64,000 nt of DNA, from positions 9,672,001 through 9,736,000 of the forward strand of contig NC_016472.1 of assembly GCF_000226095.1 (NCBI RefSeq). Direction: 5' to 3'. The position numbers were made by a program, and so were the translations under genes. The notes under the pieces were generated by a model that was given only the letters and a program-made list of their open reading frames with translations, did not search any database and was not told the origin of the DNA. This DNA comes from Thermothelomyces thermophilus ATCC 42464. Lineage: Eukaryota > Ascomycota > Sordariomycetes > Sordariales > Chaetomiaceae. This document shows positions 56,501 through 64,000 of the stretch, piece after piece (the first letter of the stretch is position 1; each line of letters opens with the position of its first letter).

Positions 56501-57130
56501 TATCGATGTCGTTATGCTGCCTCTTCTAGAGTCTGTAGTGGTCTGCCTGCCACTGTCCGTCTCTTATAGTAGATCTATAGGATATACCTTTCTCTAAGCA
56601 TCGTCCGCTCGTGATCCTTATATACTCCCTATCTCGCTAGTCGAATATAACTCTATTTAGGGTCGTAGGTAGCTACTATTCTTCTAGCTAATGTCTAGGT
56701 TGTAATCTTTATACTATAGTAACCCTAATATTATGTCTTTGTTGTTACCTATATCTACGATACTAAATATAACTACTATAGTCTTCCTTGCCATAGTAAT
56801 ATTAATTAGTTTAGTCTCCCTATGTACCTATTATATTGGAAATGGCCCTTTGACTATACTATGCTTCTGCTTTATTCTCTAGGGTATCTATAGCTAATTT
56901 ACAAGTATTGGCGAAATCAGATTTATCTCTGCTCTACTATCTACTAGTATAAGCATTTTGTACTATTTCTACTATACTATTATTTATAATTGCTTATCTT
57001 GCCGCCGTCGTCTAAAGATTGTAGCGATTTCCTATATTTCTACTAGGAGGTCTTAGTATAGTAGTCTCTTACGCTAGTCCCTCCTATATTATACTACCAC
57101 TTGCCACTATACAGGCGTTAATGGTTTCCA
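53580..57130 (-). pseudogene. E4 pol: protease, RT, RNase H, integrase, chromodomain
   Basis: Read leftward: protease 'VDSRAEINL' near 56935; RT with intact 'CYLDDILIF' near 55865; RNase H about 55480-55050; integrase C-terminus 54154-53822 open ('ERGDKVYLIIRNLRTKR'); chromodomain 53780-53590. A 105-bp block is missing in RT at about 56070 when compared with E2 and E3, removing the segment with the first catalytic Asp. Confidence 0.82.
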
Positions 57131-57149
57131 GGCCCCTCGAAGGGCCCTA

Positions 57150-58399
57150 ACCCGTTTCCCAGGTCAGTGCTAACCTCTCTAGTTATTCGGCTGATAGCGG
57201 CTTTGTCGATCATGCTTATTTCTATAAGCTATTAGGTGCTTGCGGCTTCCTACTATTAGGTCTGTTCTACTTTCCATTGTATATGCCATAGCTTTATCTA
57301 AAGCTCCTAAATTCGTAATTTCTTTTTATCCGTGTGATAGAGGTAATTGTTACTCTAGTACGAGTCCTATATATCTCGTCCGGTTCCGCAGTGCCTAGGC
57401 CAGGCTCGTTTTAGAACTACCGTAATGCTTTCTAGGTCGCGGGCTTCGATTTTCCAGAGCAATTCGGCTACTCTGTTTCCTACATCGTAGACCCATTCCA
57501 CAGGGTATAAGCCTCTGTCCCTGTTTTCCTGTCGGGTCGGCTAGTGATTGTTTTCGAATTTGTCGTAGAAGTGATATCGGCATTCGTATGCCATACATTA
57601 GAACCAGGGCACTTGTATATATGCCTTGTGTCGAGGGTATAGTCGTGTAGCGTCGCCTAGGAGGTATTAGAATTCTTTCCCAAATCCTTCCTACTATATG
57701 TAGGCTATAGGTACTTTAATGCTAAGATAAGAGTGCTTCTTCTAGTAGCTTTCCTACATACGCTCGTCTTTCCTATAGTTTGCTTATATAAACTAGTATT
57801 CTAGGTTCTATATATTATTACTAAGTTGCTAATTATCAAGGTACTTAGTATAGCTATCAGGCCTATTATATATTATAGGCTGTTTTCCTTTAATAGCTTC
57901 TATAATATATCGGAGTTTCCTTATTTTGTCCTTTATCTTATTACGCTACTAGGCAAGTTAAGTCAAGTGCCTATCTTGTTTATATAGTTCCATGTTAAGT
58001 CGGAAAACTTCGTTATAGTACTATTCGATTCGTTCCTAGAGGAATAGAGTATTAGGTCCAGGTCTTTCGATTCCTTAGGTATCGGTTGTCTACGATCTAT
58101 CCTGCCTCTATATAACTGTAAAACCCTACTGCCTCAAGGCTAGGAGAATCGAAATTAACGGTACATACTCTCCTACCGTGTCCTATTTGGCAAGACCTAT
58201 CTCTAGGTCCATGGTGACTAGTTCGGAGTACAGTGCTTATTCGTCTTTACCGTTGCCGTCGTATCTAAGACTATCCGTGTCACTGTCCTTGTCTTTATAG
58301 CTTGTAGCTACTACTTTAATGACATCCTTAGTAGTTTCGTTGATAGCTATAATTTCCTTTCTAGGGGCTGGTTTCTATTCTTTCTTCGGGCTCTGGCAT
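57150..58399 (-). pseudogene. E4 gag-protease linker region
   Basis: The best preserved copy of this region, with an open stretch at 57598-57395 and clear 'ECRYHF', 'KFENNH' and 'EWVYDVGNRVAELLW'-type motifs in the sense frame. No domain is recognised. Confidence 0.55.
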
Positions 58400-59379
58400 T
58401 CTCGCTTATAGTGCCCTTTCTTTCTATAGTTATAGTAGGTAATATTAGACTTGTCTTTGGTTATCTTCTTCTAGTCCTACTTCTATACTATATCTATATC
58501 TATAGCTCTAGGGTACGTCCTATACGAGGTACTAACGTACGCTTACTTTTTCTTATCGTTAGCCTTAACTATAGTTCCGTTCATTTGACCTCGTTTTTGC
58601 TACTCTCGTATATAGAGTCGATCATCGATCCTAATAGCCTATATGATATATTTATCTAGAGTCTTAGGCCGATTATACTTATATAGCTTGTCCTTAACCT
58701 TTTCCTTTAGGCTATTATAGAACAATTATATTAATGCCTTATCATTAAGCTAAGACTTAAGTATATCCTATCTAAACTATATAGTATAGGAGGCTACTAA
58801 CTTGGTCTGTCAGAGATTAGCAAGTCTTTCTTATATATAAATCTTCTTGTCTTTGTCGCTAAAAACTTTCCAAAGCTCTTCTTCGAAACAGTTATAAGAT
58901 TAGAAGACTGCCTATATAAACACATCTCGATTGTCTTTGTCTTCCTCTATAAGATAGTCGTTCTATATAGGCTTAAACTATCTAAGTGCCTTGCCCTCTA
59001 GTCTTATAGCTATATAGAGGACTTTGGCTTTATTGTCTAGAAACTTGTTATTATTAAGCTAGAAGTAGGATCGGAGGTTTGTTAGGAATCCTATAAGATC
59101 CTCCTTAGTTCCTCCGTATTTGCTAGGTAGTTTGATCTTAATACGCTTCGCTTTAGCACCCTCGAGTGCCTCGATTTTGGCATAGGCCTCGTTAACCAAC
59201 TTTTGCAAGTACTTTTCGCGGTTCTTAAGTTCCTTGATTCGAGCTTAAGCAGCCTTATCTCTCTAGTCTAACTCCTAGATCCGCTGCTAGAGTTAACTAA
59301 GCTAAGCAAGCAGCTGTTCGGCCGTAATGTTAGTAGCTATATCGATGTCAAGGTCGAAGTCACCTCTATTCTAAACCAT
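58400..59379 (-). pseudogene. E4 gag with zinc knuckle
   Basis: ATG at 59379, 28 bases after the LTR. Capsid region, then a zinc knuckle near 58440 with its final Cys retained ('HYKREC'). Fewer stops than in E2 or E3, but TAG codons are still present. Confidence 0.8.
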
Positions 59380-59406
59380 AATAGAACAAAGGGAGTAGTA
59401 ATAATA

Positions 59407-59853
59407 TATAATGAACCTAACTTAGACTTCTTCTAAAAGGGTCTAGACGGAGGTAGATTAAGCATAACGAGTAGGCGGGTCGTCTAAGGGATTTGGTAAA
59501 GCTAAAGAGTTTATAATAATACTAGAGTTATCTCTTATAGTAATTAGTAATGCTTGGTATAAGTACTATAATTATAATTGTTACTACTAGCGAACTCCTA
59601 AAGTCTATTATAATAAGTGACTAGCTAGCTATATATATATAATTATCTGTCCTTCTTTAATAGTTATTACTAGTACTACTTCTCCTTTCACTTCATGATT
59701 CTACGTTGTCGACGGTGATATGTTATTATCACTAGTGAAGACCTTAGTCTTGGCGGTGATAATCTTCTGATTGGTCTATCGAGTGATTAGCTGTCGGAAT
59801 GTCCCGCGTCCTGGCTGCAGCCTGCCAGGCCACCTATGTGCTTATCTATGACA
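59407..59853 (-). repeat. E4 5' LTR, 447 bp, U3 type 3
   Basis: It starts (minus strand) TGTCATAGATAAGCAC and is aligned end to end with the 3' LTR. More C-to-T and G-to-A changes are seen in the R-U5 part than in the left LTR. Confidence 0.92.
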
Positions 59854-60840
59854 GGTAATCTACGATAATATTCTTACTATAGTAGATTGCCTAACTAAAT
59901 AGGTATACTTCTTTCCCTATAAGGAGTCCTAGACAGTTAAATAGTTAGCAGACATAATCTATTGGCAAGTCGCATCGGTACACGCTTGGCCATAGAAATA
60001 GATTACTAATAGAGATACCAAGTTCGTATCGAAGTTCTAGCAAGCGTTAATACAACGATTAAGCGTCAATAGCAAGCTATTAATAGCATATTACCTATAG
60101 ACTAACGGACAAATGGAGCGACTAAACCAAGTTATCAAGTAGTACCTCTATTCTTATATTAACTACTAGTAAGACGACTAGGTTATACTATTACTAATAG
60201 TATAACTTGCTTATAATATAACACTAACGGAAATAACCAAAGTTATACCATTCTTCGCGAACTACAGATATAAAGCAGACCTTAGGCAAGGACTAGAGGT
60301 TATAGTGCCAAGAGCAGTAGTTAAAGTAAAACAAATGTACGTACTGTATAAGAAGCTCAAAAAGGAACTTGAGTTTATCAAAACCAGAATGAAGAACTAC
60401 TACAACAAATATAGGCTTAAAGGACCTTACCTAAAGAGGGGAGACAAAGTCTACCTAATCGTACGAAACCTATAAACCAAACGACCAAGTACAAAGCTAG
60501 ACTTTAAGAAGGTTAGACCCTTTGTTATCAAAGAACGAATTTCGACATCTAACTACTGACTATCGTTACCATTATCTATATGATTACGGACGGATGTTTT
60601 TCATATTTCACTTCTCGAACTAGCGCTAAAGAATACTAAAATCGCTATAAATATCGAAGCAGAGGACAAAGAGGAAGAATAGGACGTCAAAGAAATTCTA
60701 GATTTATATATTATTAATAGAGAACTATAATATCTGGTTAAATGGCCTGATTTTAGACTAGAGGACAACTTATAGGAACTAGTCAAGAATTTAAACTGCC
60801 CTAAGAAACTAGAATAGTTCTACCGGCAGAACCTAGATTG
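59854..60840 (+). pseudogene. E3 pol, second part: rest of integrase and chromodomain
   Basis: It resumes in the same frame after E4: 'TNRDTKFVSKF' (second catalytic Asp), 'TNGQMERLNQV' (catalytic Glu), 'GDKVYLIVRNL', then the chromodomain ('ILDLYIINREL', 'LVKWPDFRLEDNL', 'FYRQN') at about 60690-60830. It matches the E2 and E4 integrases. Confidence 0.82.
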
Positions 60841-60849
60841 ACTAAAGAA

Positions 60850-61432
60850 AAACCTAGGATAGAATCGAAGATAGCGCCCTAGTTAATAACATTAATACTA
60901 CCATTAAGCTATATACCTAGAACTACCCCTAATTCTTGCTACTCTACCTCTTCTAATTTATCTAAAGATACAAGACCTTAGCGAACTATCTCTAACCCTT
61001 AAGATAACAACGATCGCTTTTAACGATAAATACGGTCTAAACGAGCTAGAGACTTGTCTAGACGACGCTACACTTTTACTAATAAATCGCGGTTAGTATA
61101 GAGAGCCTCCTTAGCATTTTATTCTAATTAGTTAAGGTACTTCGATTTGTCTATAATATAGGATACTATAGAAGTTAATATAAGAAAAATATATTAATAA
61201 GGGAATACTAACAAGACAAGATTAGAACCCTAGAACTATCGTACGACCTCCCGTGACAAATACATTCGCTATAATAAGAAGAACTCTCTATTATATAGTA
61301 GTAGAGGCTACAAGAAAAACAAAAAGAACAAAGCATCACTTCGAACCCTAGCTCGTTAATAGTAGCAGCTAGGGCAATACGCTCCTCGGTCTTTACAGAC
61401 CTTTTTATCGAACGCTTTGCTATACGAGACAT
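60850..61432 (-). pseudogene. E3 antisense ORF, type B: Cys-cluster protein
   Basis: On the strand opposite to pol, from an ATG at 61432: basic start ('MSRIAKRSIKRSVKTEER'), then 'LCSFCFSC' and 'YYSECICHGRSYDSS', giving several C-x2-C pairs with some Cys now Tyr. The first 74 codons are open; downstream pieces are broken. Same place and polarity as in E2 and E4, very different sequence. Confidence 0.55.
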
Positions 61433-61554
61433 GTTATCAGCAGTATATAGAAGAAAAAGGGAAACACGGGAGACAACTTACTAAGGGTTGTTAGCGCTAT
61501 TTAAAACGGCCTAAGATAGGCTTTTAGGTCGAAAGCCTTAAAGGAGGGGCATCG

Positions 61555-61982
61555 TATCACGGAAATATATATATAGGACGCTGCCTAAGCCGCCTTCCCT
61601 GACAAGCCAATAGGACAGTAGGTACGAACGGACTAATTAGGAAAGGATCACGCTTGGCAAAGTGATCTATACGCTATAGGATTACTATCGTAGCCGTGAT
61701 CTAGACGATAAAGGATTACTAGATGAAGAGTGATCCTAGGATTATATATATATATAGATAGTCACTTGTTACGGTAGACTCTAGGAGTTCACTAGTGATA
61801 GTAACCTAACCTATAATAATAAATACTTATACTAAGTATCACTGACTATTGTAGGAGACAACTCTAGTATTATTATAAACCCTTTGGCTTCACCGAATCC
61901 CTTAGACGACCTGTACGCTTGTCCCGCTTGACCTACCTTCGTCTGAACCCTTTTAGAAGAAGTCTAAGTTAGGTTTGTTACA
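61555..61982 (+). repeat. E3 3' LTR, 428 bp, U3 type 2
   Basis: TATCACGG...GTTACA. It is preceded by the polypurine tract AAAGGAGGGGCAT (61540-61552). It differs from the 5' LTR mainly by C/T and G/A. Confidence 0.92.
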
Positions 61983-61987
61983 TTTTA

Positions 61988-62979
61988 GTACTACCGTAAT
62001 GCCTTCTAGATCGCGGGCTTCGATTTTCTAGAGCAATTCGGCCGCTCTGTTTCTTGTATTATAGACCTATTCTATAGGGTGGAGGCTTCCGTCCTTATTT
62101 CCTTATTAGGTCGGCTAATAATTGTTTTCGAATTTGTCGCGAAAGTAGTATCGGCATTCGTATAATATATACTAGAACTAGGGCACTTATGTATATACCT
62201 CGTATCGTAGGTATAGTTACATAGCGTCGCCTAGAAAGTATTAGAATTCTTTTCCAAATCCTTCCTATTATACGTATACTATAGGTACTCTAATGCTAAG
62301 GTAGAAGTGTTTCTTCTAGTAGTTTTCCTACATACGTTTATCTTTTCCACGGTTCACGCGTATAAACTAGTACTCTAGGTTCCATACGTTATAGCTAAGT
62401 TGCTAATCGTCAAAATACTCGGCGTAGCTATTAGGCCTATTATATATTACAGGCTATTCCCCTTTGATAGTTTTTACGATACGTTAGAGTTCCCTTATCT
62501 CGTCCCTCATTTTATCGCTCTACTAGGTAAGTCGAATCAAGCGTCTATCCTATTCGCGTAGTTCCGTATTAAGCCGGAAAACTTCGTTACGATACCATTC
62601 GATTCGTTCTTAGAGGAATAGAATATTAGATCCGAGTCTTTCGATTCCTTAGGTGTCGGTTGTCTACGATCTATCCTACCTCTAGGTAACTATAAAACCC
62701 CACTGCCTTAAGGCTAGGAGAATCGAAATTAGTGGTATATATTCTCCTGCCGTGTCCCATTCGGCAAGACCTATTTCTAGGTCTATAGTAACTAGTTCGG
62801 AGTATAGTGCTTGTTTATCTTTACTATCGCCGTCGTGTCCGAGACTATCTATATCGCTATCCCTATTCTTGTAGCTTGTAGCTACTACTTTGATAATATC
62901 CTTAGCGGTTTCGTTAATAGCTGTAATTTCCTTTCTAAGGACTGGTTTCTAGTCTTTCTTCAGGCTTCGATATTCTTGT
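61988..62979 (-). pseudogene. E2 region between gag and protease
   Basis: It matches the same region in E3 (about 48400-49640) and E4 (about 57150-58400). It encodes a coiled-coil-rich stretch ('WYRNEVF.LNIELR.RDRRLD') and an aromatic block ('ECRYHF', 'KFENNH'). Its E2 remainder lies at about 46690-46949 on the other side of E3. Confidence 0.6.
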
Positions 62980-63953
62980 TTGTAGTGTCCTTTCTTTCTG
63001 TAGTTATAGTAGGTAACGTTAGACTTGTCTTTGGCTATCTTTTTCTTGTCCTGCTTCTATGCTATATCCATATCTATAGCTCTAGGATACGTCCTATACG
63101 ATATACTAACGTATGCTTGTTTTTTCTTATCATTAGCCTTAACCGTAGTTCTATTTATCTAACCTCGTTTCTACTACTCTTATATATAGAGTCGATTATC
63201 GATTCTAATAGCCTATATAATATATTTGTCTAAAGTCTTAGGCCGGTTATATTTATATAGTTTGTCTTTAACCTTTTCCTTTAAGCCGTTATAGAATAGT
63301 TATATTAACGCCTTATCGTTAAGCTAAGACTTAAGTATATCCTATCTAAACTATATAGTATAAGAGGCTACTAACTTAGTCTATTAGAGATTAGCAAGTC
63401 TTTCTTATATATAAATCTTCTCGTCTTTGTCGCCAAAAACCTTCTAAAGTTCTTCTTTAAACCGGTCGTAGGATCGAAAGACTGCCTATATAAACGCGTC
63501 TTAGTTATCTTCGTCTTCCTTAGTGAGATAGTCGTTCTATATAGGCTTAAACTATCTAAGTACCTTGCCCTCTAGTCTTATAGCTATATAGAGGACTTTA
63601 GCTTTATCGTCCGGAAACTTATTATTATTAAGCTAGAAGTAGGATTAGAGGTTCGATAGAAATCCTACAAGATCCTCCTTAGTTCCCCCGTATTTGCTAG
63701 GTAGTTCGATCTTAATACGGCTCGCTTTAGCGCCCTCGAGTGCCTTAATTTTAGCGTAGGCCTCGTTAACTAGCTTCTATAAGTGCTTTTCGCCGTTTTC
63801 GAGTTCCTTGATCCGAGCTTAAGCAACCTTATCTCTCTAGTCTAACTCCTAGATCCGCTGCTAGAGTTAACCGAGCTAGGTAAGCAGCTGTTCGGCCGTG
63901 ACGTTAGTAGCTATGTCGATATTAAGGTCGAAATCACCTCCGTTCTGAGCTAT
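62980..63953 (-). pseudogene. E2 gag (degenerate)
   Basis: Capsid-type Gag followed by a CCHC zinc knuckle near 63000 whose Cys codons have mostly become Tyr codons. The start codon is ATA (63953..63951). It follows the 5' LTR by about 28 bases, as in E3 and E4. Confidence 0.75.
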
Positions 63954-63980
63954 AATAAAACAAAGGGAGTAATAGCAATG

Positions 63981-64000
63981 TATAACGAACCTAACTTAGA
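63981..64000 (-). repeat. E2 5' LTR, first 20 bases visible
   Basis: TATAACGAACC... matches the internal end of the other LTRs in this orientation, so the window stops inside this LTR. Confidence 0.7.

Larger units (their letters stand above)
52370..59853 (-). mobile_element. E4: complete innermost chromovirus, 7484 bp, inside the E3 integrase
   Basis: The LTRs are 52370-52816 and 59407-59853, both 447 bp, with termini TGTGACA...TATGACA. Target duplication GGTAA lies at 52365-52369 and 59854-59858. E4 is visibly less mutated than E1-E3: it keeps YLDD in RT, the last Cys of the zinc knuckle, and the gag ATG. It still has many RIP-type stops and a 105-bp RT deletion. Confidence 0.93.
46955..61982 (+). 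mobile_element. E3: complete chromovirus (about 7.54 kb) inserted in E2 and itself split by E4
   Basis: The LTRs are 46955-47382 and 61555-61982, both 428 bp. Target duplication TTTTA lies at 46950-46954 and 61983-61987. E2 sequence continues across the insertion (GCTTG-TTTTA then GTACTACCG). The internal order is gag, linker, protease, RT, RNase H, integrase (interrupted at 52369/59854), chromodomain, antisense ORF, polypurine tract. All frames carry RIP-type stops. Confidence 0.92.
41778..64000 (-). mobile_element. E2: chromovirus on the minus strand, interrupted by E3, running off the window
   Basis: The 3' LTR is at 41778-42235, pol at about 43000-46670, and the split falls at 46954/61983 (TTTTA on both sides of E3). 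It resumes at 61988 with the gag-pol linker and gag, and its 5' LTR starts at 63981. Without inserts it would be about 7.6 kb. The 5 bases left of it (GACTA) are the predicted target duplication; the partner lies outside the window. Confidence 0.85.

Noticed and set aside
1-64000. CRISPR array, rRNA genes, bacterial operons
   Set aside because: No regularly spaced repeats with unique spacers, no rRNA motifs; all genes are fungal with spliceosomal introns.

Overview
This window is chromosomal DNA of a filamentous ascomycete (Pezizomycotina), most likely a Sordariomycete of the Sordariales or Chaetomiaceae type. The grounds are short 50-150 bp introns with GT..AG ends, GC-rich genes with 'CC ATG G' starts, a nuclear tRNA-Cys, fungal-specific gene families, and an AT-rich transposon block with the CpA-to-TpA signature of repeat-induced point mutation (RIP). 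The placement is inferred from these traits; nothing was searched.

Bases 1-21 kb are ordinary gene space: a cysteine-rich secreted-type protein (cut or incomplete at its 5' side), a three-exon BBE-type FAD-linked oxidase, a four-exon TauD-type 2-oxoglutarate dioxygenase, an uncharacterised disordered protein, a large fungal membrane protein, a double F-box-like protein, and an uncharacterised gene whose reading frame appears to shift twice within about 45 bases. All exon sums given here are exact multiples of three. A tRNA-Cys(GCA) follows at 21.3 kb.

Bases 21.3-34 kb look accessory: long stretches without intact genes, an F-box-like pseudogene, a BCS1-like AAA-ATPase pseudogene that has lost its AAA core, a small Cys/His protein, and one large intact gene (26584-28926) combining a coiled coil, a PD-(D/E)XK nuclease-like motif, a Cys-rich block and a kinase-like domain. 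Two housekeeping genes follow: an NADH-cytochrome b5 reductase and the DEAD-box ribosome-biogenesis helicase Dbp7, with a Tc1-like transposase fragment between them.

From about 39.5 kb to the end the sequence is AT-rich and consists of four Ty3/gypsy chromoviruses inserted one inside another. E1 (+) is split in gag by E2 (-), E2 is split by E3 (+), and E3 is split in its integrase by E4 (-). E3 and E4 have matching 5-bp target duplications (TTTTA and GGTAA) and equal-length LTR pairs (428/428 and 447/447 bp). Gag, protease, reverse transcriptase, RNase H, integrase and chromodomain can be followed in order, but all are broken by RIP-type stops. The elements share gag-pol and the R-U5 half of the LTR, yet carry three unrelated U3 segments and three very divergent antisense reading frames next to the 3' LTR, each with a zinc-binding-like Cys cluster. 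This modular 3' cassette is the most unusual structure in the window.
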